This document shows, piece after piece, positions 10,120-18,195 of a DNA stretch of 64,000 nt. Numbering within the stretch: the stretch's first letter is position 1; each line of letters begins with the position of its first letter. Under the pieces are notes generated by a model. It was not told where the DNA came from. It searched no databases and saw only the letters and a program-made list of their open reading frames with translations. Source of the DNA: Streptomyces sp. SKN60 (GTDB lineage: Bacteria; Actinomycetota; Actinomycetes; Streptomycetales; Streptomycetaceae); the NCBI RefSeq assembly GCF_026236535.1, contig NZ_JAHTMW010000001.1:186001-250000 (forward strand), given 5' to 3'. Made by a program: the position numbers and the translations under genes.

Positions 10120-11084
10120 CGCGCCGGCACCTCCTCCTGCTCCTGCTGCTGGGTCTTGAAGACCTCGGCGATGTGGTGGCGGCGCTGCTCCATGCGCACC
10201 AGGCCGAGGCCGAGGCCGGCGACGGTGTCGCGGACCAGGTCGTAGGTCTCGTCGCCGGAGGCCTCCAGGAGCAGGATGTGCCCGGCGCCCGGCAGGCCGT
10301 CCTCGACGCCGGGGTGCAGGGTGACGCCGGCGGCCGTGAGGGCCGCGCGCAGCGCCTCCGTGCCGTCGGGGTGGGCGTCGGAGTCGGTGACCTCGACCGC
10401 GAGGGTCGTGGTGGTGCGGGTGAAGTCGCTGGTGGAGCTGGAGCGGAGCAGCCGGCCGCCGTCGATGACGACGACGTGGTCGCAGGTGCGCTCCAGTTCG
10501 CCGAGCAGGTGCGAGGTGACGAGGACGGAGATGCCGAAGTCGGTCCACACCCGGCGGATCAGGCCGAGCATGTCGTCGCGGCCGACCGGGTCCAGGCCGT
10601 TGGTCGGCTCGTCGAGCAGCACCAGCTGCGGGTCGTGGACCAGGGCCTGGGCCAGCTTCACCCGCTGCTTCATGCCGGTCGAGTAGCCGCCCATCGGGCG
10701 GTAGCGCTCCTCGTACAGGCCGACGTGGCGCAGGGTGTCCGCGGTGCGCTCACGGGCGGCGGCCGGCGGGAGCCCGGACATGCGCGCCATGTGCACGACG
10801 AACTCGGTGGCCGAGACGTCGGGCGGCAGGCAGTCGTGCTCCGGCATGTAGCCGACCCGCTCGCGGATCTGGGCGCCGGCGGTGGCGACGTCGAGTCCGA
10901 GGACTTCGGCGCGGCCCTCCGTGGCCGGGGACAGACCGAGCAGGATTTTGATCATCGTGGACTTGCCGGCTCCGTTGGCACCCACCAGTCCGGTCACACC
11001 GGGCCCGATGTCCAGGGAGAGCCGGTCGAGAGCGGTCACCCGGGGGAACCGCTTGCTGAGGCTTTCGGTGGCGATCACAGTCAC
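10116..11084 (-). CDS. ABC transporter ATP-binding protein, first gene of the operon
   Basis: 322 residues. Walker A GANGAGKSTM, signature YSTGMKQRVKLAQALVHDP, Walker B LVLLDEPTNGLDP and an H-loop TSHLLGELE are present. The C-terminal part carries a regulatory-type extension (about 225-322). The GTG at 11084 is preferred over the longer frame because a TACCGT -10 box ends six bases before it. With the three following genes it makes two ATPase-permease pairs; whether they form one heteromeric exporter or two exporters cannot be told. Confidence 0.92.
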   Translation of the reverse strand: MTVIATESLSKRFPRVTALDRLSLDIGPGVTGLVGANGAGKSTMIKILLGLSPATEGRAEVLGLDVATAGAQIRERVGYMPEHDCLPPDVSATEFVVHMARMSGLPPAAARERTADTLRHVGLYEERYRPMGGYSTGMKQRVKLAQALVHDPQLVLLDEPTNGLDPVGRDDMLGLIRRVWTDFGISVLVTSHLLGELERTCDHVVVIDGGRLLRSSSTSDFTRTTTTLAVEVTDSDAHPDGTEALRAALTAAGVTLHPGVEDGLPGAGHILLLEASGDETYDLVRDTVAGLGLGLVRMEQRRHHIAEVFKTQQQEQEEVPAR

Positions 11085-11096
11085 GCTTCGACGGTA
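11082..11096 (-). promoter_or_regulatory. Probable leaderless promoter of the ABC operon
   Basis: On the minus strand TACCGT (11096-11091) is followed by six bases and the GTG at 11084. There is no ribosome-binding site. This is the same geometry as at serS. Confidence 0.4.
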
Positions 11097-11318
11097 GTGG
11101 TGTGCGTCACGCGAGTCGTCAGACCAACGGCTCGATCCTTGTCCGACTCCAGGAGTACAAGCCCGTACGGGGGCGACGACGAAGGTCTCGTTTTCCACAG
11201 GGGCGGTGCACACCCCTTGACGCAGCCGCTGGGCATTGTCACATTCATCGATGTCAAGTTACGGACGCGTAGGGCTACCGGACGCTCACGCGCGCTCACA
11301 CACGGACGGGCGGGTGGC

Positions 11319-12176
11319 ATGACCTCAACAGGTGCGGTGATGGGCGGGCTCACCACGGAACTGCGGGGATTCAGGGAGGTCCAGCGCCTCTCGTACGAGT
11401 GCGCGGAGGCCGTCGCGGCCCAGCTCAAGCCGGGTGTGACCGAGCGCGAGGCGGCCCGGATGCAGCGCGAGTGGCTGTCCGCGCGAGGGGTGAAGGACTG
11501 GTTCCACCGCCCGTTCGCCTGGTTCGGCGACCGCACGGCCTTCGTCGACTTCAGGATCCCGCTGCAGTTCTTCCCCACGAACAAGCGCCTTGAGGCCGGG
11601 ATGCCGTTCATCCTCGACATGGCGCCCGTCTACAAGGGCCACACCGCCGACATCGGCTACTCCGGCTGCCTGGGCCTCAACCCGGTCCACGACAAGCTGC
11701 TCGCCGATCTGAAGGACCACCGCGAGCTGATCCTGCGCGAGGTGCGCGAGCGCCGCACGCTGCGGGAGATATACGAGGACGTGGACCGGCTCATGGTCCG
11801 CCAGGGCTACGCCAACCGGCACCGGGCCTATCCCTTCGGCGTCATCGCCCACAAGATCGACCGGGTCAAGGAGCGCCGCTGGGCGCCGACCCTGTTCGGC
11901 TTCGGCACCCAGTCCCTCAAGGGCCTGGCGAGCGACGCCCTGCACGGCCACCGCGACGGCTGGTCGCCGCTCTGGTCGCCGTACAAGTTCTCCGACCACC
12001 CGCCCAGGCCGGGCCTGTGGGCGGTCGAGCCGCACCTCGGATTCCGGGGTACGGGCGCGAAGTTCGAGGAGATCCTGGTCGTCACCGACTCCAAGGACCC
12101 CGAGCAGAGCGCGTTCTGGCTGGACGACGACCTGCCGCACGTGCGGCGCTGGAACGAGGAAGGGACGGCGGCCTGA
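11319..12176 (+). CDS. M24 (creatinase/methionine aminopeptidase fold) family protein
   Basis: 285 residues with the pita-bread fold pattern of M24 proteins: ERE at about 50, FILDMAPVYKGHTADIGYS at about 100-118 (metal-binding Asp residues DMAP and TAD), and the C-terminal LWAVEPHLGFRG with Glu. The canonical His of the central metal motif is not obvious (FGVIAHKID may supply one), so peptidase activity is uncertain. The ATG at 11319 is used; an internal ATG at 11340 is possible. Its stop overlaps the ATG of the hydrolase-SDR fusion by one base (TGATG), and the two are surely co-transcribed. Confidence 0.75.
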   Translation: MTSTGAVMGGLTTELRGFREVQRLSYECAEAVAAQLKPGVTEREAARMQREWLSARGVKDWFHRPFAWFGDRTAFVDFRIPLQFFPTNKRLEAGMPFILDMAPVYKGHTADIGYSGCLGLNPVHDKLLADLKDHRELILREVRERRTLREIYEDVDRLMVRQGYANRHRAYPFGVIAHKIDRVKERRWAPTLFGFGTQSLKGLASDALHGHRDGWSPLWSPYKFSDHPPRPGLWAVEPHLGFRGTGAKFEEILVVTDSKDPEQSAFWLDDDLPHVRRWNEEGTAA

Positions 12177-13966
12177 TGGCGGGGATCGCAGGGCTGAACG
12201 AGGCGCGCGAGCGCCGGGTCCGCACCGGCGGGATCGAGCTGTGCGTGGCCGAGCTGGGGGACGCGGACCGCCCCACGGTGCTGCTCGTGCACGGCTACCC
12301 GGACTCCAAGGAGGTCTGGTCGGAGGTCGCGACCCGGCTCGCCGAGCGCTTCCACGTGGTGCTGTACGACGTGCGGGGCCACGGCCGGTCGACCGCGCCG
12401 ACCCCGCTGCGCGGCGGCTTCACGCTGGAGAAGCTGACCGACGACTTCCTGGCCGTCGCGGACGCGGTGAGCCCGGACCGGCCGGTCCACCTGGTCGGGC
12501 ACGACTGGGGCTCGGTGCAGTCCTGGGAGTTCGTGACGGTGCCCCGCACCGAGGGCCGGATCGCCTCCTTCACCTCGATGTCCGGTCCGTCGCTCGACCA
12601 CTTCGGGCACTGGATCAAGACCCGGATGACCCGGCCGACCCCGCGCCGGGTCGGCCAGCTTCTCGGCCAGGGCGCCAAGTCCTGGTACGTGTACATGCTG
12701 CACACCCCGGTGCTGCCCGAGCTGGCCTGGCGCGGGCCGCTCGGCAAGCGCTGGCCGAAGCTCCTGGAGCGGATGGAGAAGGTCCCGGCCGGCGCCTACC
12801 CGACGCCCTCGCTGCCCAGCGACGCGGCCACCGGCGCCTGGCTGTACCGGGACAACGTGCGGGCCCGGCTGACCCGGCCGCGCGCCGACGCCTTCGCCCA
12901 CGCGCCCGTGCAGCTGATCACCCCGACCGGCGACGCCTTCCTCTCCGAGCGGCTCTACGACGACCTGGCCGACTGGGTGCCGGACCTGACCCGCCGCACC
13001 CTGCCGGCCAAGCACTGGGTGCCGCGCACCCGCCCCGACCAACTGGCCGCGTGGATCACCGAGTTCGTCGAGGCGAACGAGGACCCGGCGACCAAGGCCC
13101 CACGCCCGGCGCCCAAGGGCGACGTGCGCCCGGAGTACGCGGAGCGCTTCGGCGGGCAGCTGGTCCTGGTGACCGGCGCGGCCAGCGGCATCGGCCGGGC
13201 CACCGCCTTCGCCTTCGCGGAGGCCGGCGCCCGGGTGATCGCGGTGGACCGGGACACCGAGGGCGCGGTCCGTACGGCCGAGATGTCCCGGCTGATCGGG
13301 GCGCCGGAGGCCTGGGGCGAGACCGTCGATGTCTCCGACGAGCAGGCGATGGAGAAGCTGGCCGCGAAGGTGGCGAGCGAGTACGGCGTGGTGGACGTGC
13401 TGGTCAACAACGCGGGCATCGGGCTCACCGGCTCGTTCTTCGAGACCACCAGCGAGGAGTGGCAGCGGGTCCTCGACGTCAATCTGTGGGGCGTGATCCA
13501 CGGCTGCCGGATCTTCGGCGGACAGATGGCGGCGCGCGGCCAGGGCGGCCACATCGTCAACACGGCCTCGGCGGCGGCCTTCCAGCCCTCCCGCGCGCTC
13601 CCGGCGTACAGCACGTCGAAGGCGGCGGTGCTGATGCTGAGCGAGTGCCTGCGGGCCGAGCTGGCGGAGCAGGGGATCGGGGTCTCGGCGATCTGCCCGG
13701 GCATCGTGAACACCAACATCACGTCGACCGCGCGGTTCGCCGGGGTGACCGACGCGGCCGAGGAGAAGCGGCGACAGCAGAAGGTCTCGCGCCTCTACGG
13801 GATGCGCAACTACCCGCCGGAGAAGGTCGCGGACGCGATCCTGCGCGCGGTGCTGCGCGACGAGGCCGTCGTCCCGGTTACCCCGGAGGCCCGCGGCGCC
13901 CATCTGCTGTCCCGGCTCGCCCCGGGCGCCCTGCGGGCGCTCGCCCGGGTACGGCCGCCGGCGTAG
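12176..13966 (+). CDS. Alpha/beta-hydrolase and short-chain dehydrogenase fusion (EphD-like)
   Basis: 596 residues in two enzymes. Residues 1-300 are an epoxide-hydrolase-type alpha/beta hydrolase: HGYPDSKEVW oxyanion motif near 39, nucleophile Asp in VGHDWGSVQSW near 109, and a C-terminal KHWVP His. Residues 320-596 are an SDR: TGAASGIGRATAF near 335, NNAGIGLTGSF near 422, Ser in NTASAAAF and catalytic YSTSK near 480. The same domain order occurs in mycobacterial EphD (recalled), which acts on modified mycolates; Streptomyces has no mycolates, so the substrate here must differ. It is translated with the M24 gene. Confidence 0.85.
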   Translation: MAGIAGLNEARERRVRTGGIELCVAELGDADRPTVLLVHGYPDSKEVWSEVATRLAERFHVVLYDVRGHGRSTAPTPLRGGFTLEKLTDDFLAVADAVSPDRPVHLVGHDWGSVQSWEFVTVPRTEGRIASFTSMSGPSLDHFGHWIKTRMTRPTPRRVGQLLGQGAKSWYVYMLHTPVLPELAWRGPLGKRWPKLLERMEKVPAGAYPTPSLPSDAATGAWLYRDNVRARLTRPRADAFAHAPVQLITPTGDAFLSERLYDDLADWVPDLTRRTLPAKHWVPRTRPDQLAAWITEFVEANEDPATKAPRPAPKGDVRPEYAERFGGQLVLVTGAASGIGRATAFAFAEAGARVIAVDRDTEGAVRTAEMSRLIGAPEAWGETVDVSDEQAMEKLAAKVASEYGVVDVLVNNAGIGLTGSFFETTSEEWQRVLDVNLWGVIHGCRIFGGQMAARGQGGHIVNTASAAAFQPSRALPAYSTSKAAVLMLSECLRAELAEQGIGVSAICPGIVNTNITSTARFAGVTDAAEEKRRQQKVSRLYGMRNYPPEKVADAILRAVLRDEAVVPVTPEARGAHLLSRLAPGALRALARVRPPA

Positions 13967-14058
13967 GGCGCAGGACTGGGCGGGGCGGAGCAGGACGGGG
14001 CGGGACGAGGTCGGGCGGGGCAGTCGTACCATCCCTCGACGGGTGAAGGGAGCGGGCG

Positions 14059-15012
14059 ATGGGAACGGGTTTGTCCGAGCGGGCGGCACAGCCGGAATAC
14101 CGGATCGAGGATCTGGCCCATCACAGCGGGGCCACCGTGCGGACGATCCGCGCCTACCAGGACCGCGGACTGCTGCCCCGCCCGGAGCGGCGGGGCAGGT
14201 CGAACGTGTACGGGGACAGCCATCTGGCCCGGCTGCGGCAGATCGCCGACCTGCTCGACCGCGGCTACACCCTGGCCTCCATCAAGGAGCTCCTGGAGGC
14301 CTGGGACACCGGGCGCGGCCTCGGCGGGGTGCTCGGCCTGGTGGCCGAGGTCGACGGTCCGTGGACGGACGAGGAGGCCGACCGGATCTCCCGCGCCGAC
14401 CTCGACGCCCGCTTCGGCGGCACCCCCGACGAGGACGCGGTCCGCGAGGCGATCGAGCTCGGGGTCCTGGAGCGCATCCCCGACCGGGAGACCGAGGAGT
14501 ACCTCGTGCCGAGCCCCCAGGAGCTGGCGGTGGCGGCCGAGTTGTACGCGGCCGGCGTTCCGCTCGCCGCAATCACCGGACATCTTCGGGAACTTCGCGG
14601 CCAGGTCGAGCACATCGCCTCCCGCTTCCTGGAGTTCACCAGCGAGCACGTCTTCGCCCGCTATCTGGAGCACCGTCCGCCGACGGACGCCGACGCGGCC
14701 GAGGCGGCGACCCTGGTACGGCGGCTGCGGCCGCTGGCCCAGCAGACGGTGGACGCCGAACTCGCGCGGGCGATGCGCCTGTTCGCCACCCGGCACCTCC
14801 AGCACCACCTGTCCTGGGACAACCCGCCGCCGGAGGGGCGCGAGCCGCGTGCGGTGACGCTGCCGACGGAGACGATTCGGGCCGTGGAGAGGCTGGTTGG
14901 CGCGGAGAACGTGGCGGCGTTCGTCACCGCGGCGGCCGAACGAGAGGTGCAGACAAGAACATTGGACACTCTTGCCTCAAATGCCGCAAAGGATGGCCAA
15001 ATCACCCAATAG
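14059..15012 (+). CDS. MerR-family transcriptional regulator
   Basis: 317 residues, longer than metal-sensing MerR proteins. The N-terminal helix-turn-helix reads YRIEDLAHHSGATVRTIRAY, then DRGLLPRPERRG, then LARLRQIADLLDRGYTLASI. The C-terminal 200 residues are helical, with no cysteine pair, so it is not a classical metal sensor. A GAAGGGAG ribosome-binding site precedes the ATG. Neighbouring G-rich sequence at 13975-14020 separates it from the hydrolase-SDR gene. Target and ligand unknown. Confidence 0.85.
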   Translation: MGTGLSERAAQPEYRIEDLAHHSGATVRTIRAYQDRGLLPRPERRGRSNVYGDSHLARLRQIADLLDRGYTLASIKELLEAWDTGRGLGGVLGLVAEVDGPWTDEEADRISRADLDARFGGTPDEDAVREAIELGVLERIPDRETEEYLVPSPQELAVAAELYAAGVPLAAITGHLRELRGQVEHIASRFLEFTSEHVFARYLEHRPPTDADAAEAATLVRRLRPLAQQTVDAELARAMRLFATRHLQHHLSWDNPPPEGREPRAVTLPTETIRAVERLVGAENVAAFVTAAAEREVQTRTLDTLASNAAKDGQITQ

Positions 15013-15031
15013 GCCGCACTCCACAGGGGTG

Positions 15032-15085
15032 TTGTCCACAGAATCGTCAACTTGCCTGTGGAAAAACCCACTTGGCTGTGGAACA
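15032..15085. other. DnaA-box-like cluster B before kptA
   Basis: TTGTCCACA at 15032-15040 (+) is an exact match to the preferred Streptomyces box. TGTGGAAAA at 15057-15065 (-) has one mismatch, TGTGGAACA at 15077-15085 (-) two, and CACTCCACA at 15017-15025 (+) one. They occupy almost the whole 96-bp gap between merR and kptA. Confidence 0.45.
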
Positions 15086-15108
15086 AACCTGCGGCTTCAA
15101 TGGATTTC

Positions 15109-15672
15109 ATGAACGACGAAAAACACCCCGTGGACGAGAGACGCACCGTGAGGGTGTCGAAGTACCTCTCGAAGCATCTGCGTCACCAGCCCGAGCGCAT
15201 CGGACTGGTTCTCGACCCGCACGGCTGGACCGAGATCGACACGCTCCTCGCGGCCGCCGCCGCACACGGCTTCCCGATCACCCGGGCCGAACTGGACCAC
15301 GTCGTCGCCGCCAACGACAAGAAGCGCTTCGCGATCGAAGGCACCCGGATCCGGGCCAGCCAGGGCCACACCGTCCCGGTCGACCTGGACCTGCCGCCCG
15401 CCGAGCCGCCCGCGTACCTCTACCACGGTACGGTCGCCGACCGGCTCCCCGCCATCCGGACCGAGGGGCTGCGCCCCATGGCCCGCCACCACGTCCACCT
15501 CTCGCCCGACCGCGAGACCGCCACCCGGGTCGGCGCCCGCCGCGGCCGCCCCCTCGTGCTCAGCGTCGACGCGGGCGCGATGCACCGGGCCGGCCATGTC
15601 TTCCACATCAGCGCCAACGGCGTCTGGCTCACCGACTCCGTACCGCCGGAGTTCATCCGCTTCCCCGGCTGA
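15109..15672 (+). CDS. kptA: RNA 2'-phosphotransferase (Tpt1/KptA family)
   Basis: About 187 residues. The N-terminal winged-helix part is RVSKYLSKHLRHQPERIGLV...GWTEIDTLL. The C-terminal ADP-ribosyltransferase-like part has LYHGTV, HHVHLSPD and RRGRPLVLSVD. Yeast Tpt1 removes the splice-junction 2'-phosphate from tRNA using NAD+; bacterial KptA has the activity but no known tRNA-splicing role. Start choice is uncertain: ATG 15109, ATG 15100 and GTG 15130 are in frame and none has a clear ribosome-binding site. Confidence 0.88.
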   Translation: MNDEKHPVDERRTVRVSKYLSKHLRHQPERIGLVLDPHGWTEIDTLLAAAAAHGFPITRAELDHVVAANDKKRFAIEGTRIRASQGHTVPVDLDLPPAEPPAYLYHGTVADRLPAIRTEGLRPMARHHVHLSPDRETATRVGARRGRPLVLSVDAGAMHRAGHVFHISANGVWLTDSVPPEFIRFPG

Positions 15673-15709
15673 ACCCGCCCCCGGCCGGCCGTCAGGCATG
15701 ATCGTCCCC

Positions 15710-16171
15710 ATGGGACGACACCGGCATCCGCACCTGCCCACGACCGAATCGGCCGTCGGAGCGATCCGCGCCGTCGCCGAGGAGCTGAACCTGGAGCTGA
15801 CGGTCACCGACGACATCGGCGCCGACCAGACCTCCCGCCGCACCTCCGCCGGCGTCTTCACCGTCCTCGACCCGGACGGCTCCCTCCCCCACGAGGCCTT
15901 CGTCGAGCTCGGCGGCTCCCCCTCCGTCACCGTCCGCCTCTACCCCGAGGACGACGCGCAGATCACCGTCGACGGCATCGTCTTCGACGACATCCCGCGC
16001 GACTCCGCCCCCGCCTTCCTCCGCTCTGTGCACGGCGGTCTCGCCCACGTGAAGGGCCGCTTCTTCCCGCCCGGCTGGTGGCTGATCGTCCCCCTCCCCG
16101 GCGACGAGACCTACAAGGAACTCGTCCTCCGCGGCACCCTCACCCCCTGGCTGTCCAGCAAGGTCCGCTGA
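15710..16171 (+). CDS. Unrecognised 153-residue cytoplasmic protein
   Basis: I do not recognise a family. The protein is soluble, with a His-rich start (MGRHRHPHLP), an alternating beta/alpha pattern, and a C-terminus GRFFPPGWWLIVPLPGDE. Codon use matches its neighbours, so it is a real core gene. ATG 15710 is chosen; a CATGAT -10-like box ends seven bases upstream, and ATG 15698 is an alternative. It follows kptA by 37 bases and may be co-transcribed with it. Confidence 0.7.
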   Translation: MGRHRHPHLPTTESAVGAIRAVAEELNLELTVTDDIGADQTSRRTSAGVFTVLDPDGSLPHEAFVELGGSPSVTVRLYPEDDAQITVDGIVFDDIPRDSAPAFLRSVHGGLAHVKGRFFPPGWWLIVPLPGDETYKELVLRGTLTPWLSSKVR

Positions 16172-16214
16172 GCGGCCGTCGGCCGGCGGCCGGTCAGCGG
16201 ACAGCGCCCGGTGG

Positions 16215-17117
16215 TCAGCCGAGCTGAGCGAGCGCTTCGGTGGCGATGGACTCGAACACGGCCTGGTCGGCGGCGAAGTCCGAGTCGGGGATCGGCCAGT
16301 GGACGACGATCTCCGTGAAGCCGAGCTCCTGATGGCGGCCGGCGAAGTCGACGAAGGCGGCCACGGACTCCAGCGGCCGGCCGCGGTCCGGGGTGAAGCC
16401 GGTCAGCAGGATCTTGTCCAGCTCCGCGACGTCCCGCCCGGACTCGGCACACGCCTTGCCGAGCTTCTCGACCTGCCCGCGCAGCGCCTCCACCGACTGC
16501 TCCGGGGTACCCGTCTCGTACAGCTTCGGGTCGCCCGTCGTCACCCACGCCTGCCCGTACCGGGCGGCCAGCCGCAGCCCGCGCGGCCCGGTCGCGGCCA
16601 CCGCGAACGGCAGCCGCGGACGCTGTACGCAACCGGGGATGTTCCGGGCCTCGTCGGCCGTGTAGAAGGTGCCCTGCTGGGAGACCGCGCCCTCGGTGAG
16701 CAGCCGGTCGAGCAGCGGCACGAACTCGCCGAACCGGTCCGCCCGCTCCTTCGGCGTCCAGGCCTCCTGCCCGAGCGCGGTGGCGTCGAAGCCGTTGCCG
16801 CCCGCGCCGATGCCGAGGGTGATCCGCCCGCCGGAGACGTCGTCGAGCGAGATCAGCTCCTTGGCGAGCGTCACCGGATGCCTGAAGTTGGGCGACGTGA
16901 CCAGGGTGCCCAGGCGCAGGCGGTCCGTGGCCGTGGCGGCGGCGGTGAGGGTGGGCAGGGCGCCGAACCAGGGGCCGTCACGGAAGCTGCGCCACGAGAG
17001 ATGGTCGTACGTGTACGCGGCGTGGAAGCCGAGTTCCTCGGCGCGCTGCCACTTGGCGCGGCCTCCCTCGTGCCAGCGGTCGACGGGCAGGATCACGGTG
17101 CTCAGGCGCAGGCTCAT
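16215..17117 (-). CDS. LLM-class (luciferase-like, probably F420-dependent) oxidoreductase
   Basis: 300 residues with the bacterial-luciferase TIM-barrel pattern: AAYTYDHLSW near 37, LRLGTLVTSPNFRHPVTLAKEL near 65-87, GRITLGIGAGG near 97-107, and GPRGLRLAARYGQAW near 180. In actinobacteria this class usually uses F420 or FMN; the cofactor cannot be fixed here. It is divergent from the HAD phosphatase at 17296, with a 178-bp gap. Confidence 0.85.
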   Translation of the reverse strand: MSLRLSTVILPVDRWHEGGRAKWQRAEELGFHAAYTYDHLSWRSFRDGPWFGALPTLTAAATATDRLRLGTLVTSPNFRHPVTLAKELISLDDVSGGRITLGIGAGGNGFDATALGQEAWTPKERADRFGEFVPLLDRLLTEGAVSQQGTFYTADEARNIPGCVQRPRLPFAVAATGPRGLRLAARYGQAWVTTGDPKLYETGTPEQSVEALRGQVEKLGKACAESGRDVAELDKILLTGFTPDRGRPLESVAAFVDFAGRHQELGFTEIVVHWPIPDSDFAADQAVFESIATEALAQLG

Positions 17118-17295
17118 GGCCCCGAGCCTACGTCGGGCTCGGGCGGGTCTCCCCTCCCGGACTTCCCCGGCCGCCGCCGGGCGCCACCGGGCACCGCCGG
17201 CCGGCACTCGCCCGCCGCGGCACGGAGTGACATATCGGTTACTCAAATGTGCGCCCCCTCGCACGCCCGTGCAGGTTGTGCGGAAGAATGGTGCG

Positions 17296-18156
17296 GTGAC
17301 CTCATCCCACTCCGCGCGCTCCGAAGCCCCGGCCGTCCGGCTGATCGCCACCGACCTCGACGGCACCCTCCTGCGGGACGACAAGTCCGTCTCCGAGCGC
17401 ACCATCGCGGCGCTCGCCGCAGCCGAGCGGGCGGGCATCGAGGTCTTCTTCGTCACCGGACGCCCGGCCCGCTGGATGGACGTCGTCAGCTCCCACGTCC
17501 ACGGCCACGGCCTCGCCATCTGCGCGAACGGAGCCGCGGTGGTGGACCTGCACGCCGGAGGAACGTTTCTGGAGGTACGCCCCCTGGAGCGCCCCGTCGC
17601 CCTGGAGGTCGTACGGGCGCTGCGCGCCGCCGCCCCCGGCACCAGCTTCGCCGTGGAGCTGACCACCGGCATCCACTACGAGCCGAAGTACCCGCCGTTC
17701 TTCCTCGACCCGGGCGCCACCGTGGCCACCGCCGAGAAGCTGCTCTTCGAGGAGGCCCCGGGCGCCGCCGCCCCGGTCATCAAGCTGCTCGCCCAGCACC
17801 CCGAGCTCGACCCGGACGTCTTCCTCGCCACCGCCCGCGAGGCCGCCGGCGACCTGGCCTCCTTCACCCGCTCCAGCCCCACCGCGCTCATCGAGATCAG
17901 CGGCCTCGGCGTCTCCAAGGCCTCCACCCTGGCGCACTGCTGCGCCGAGCGCGGCATCGCACCCGAGGAGGTCGCCGCCTTCGGCGACATGCCGAACGAC
18001 ATCGAGATGCTCGCCTGGGCCGGCCGCTCGTACGCCATGGGCAACGCCCACCCCGACGTGATCGCCGCCGCCACCGGCCGCACCACCGGCAACAACGAGG
18101 ACGGCGTCGCGGTGATCATCGAGGAGCTCGTCGCCGAAGCCGTACGGAACAGCTAG
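17296..18156 (+). CDS. Cof-type HAD-superfamily phosphatase, second copy
   Basis: 286 residues: motif [18 protein letters not shown] near 20, FFVTGRPARWMD near 56, and motif [15 protein letters not shown] near 233, with NNEDGVAV at the C-terminus. It is a paralogue of the serS-linked phosphatase. The GTG at 17296 is the start; an AAGAAT -10-like sequence ends eight bases upstream, so the message may be nearly leaderless. Substrate unknown. Confidence 0.88.
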   Translation: MTSSHSARSEAPAVRLIATDLDGTLLRDDKSVSERTIAALAAAERAGIEVFFVTGRPARWMDVVSSHVHGHGLAICANGAAVVDLHAGGTFLEVRPLERPVALEVVRALRAAAPGTSFAVELTTGIHYEPKYPPFFLDPGATVATAEKLLFEEAPGAAAPVIKLLAQHPELDPDVFLATAREAAGDLASFTRSSPTALIEISGLGVSKASTLAHCCAERGIAPEEVAAFGDMPNDIEMLAWAGRSYAMGNAHPDVIAAATGRTTGNNEDGVAVIIEELVAEAVRNS

Positions 18157-18195
18157 CCCCGTACGGGACCGGCATCGGTCAGCACCAGGGCACCG

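Noticed and set aside
11191..11199. TTTTCCACA as a DnaA box
   Set aside because: It is a single one-mismatch copy, not part of a cluster.
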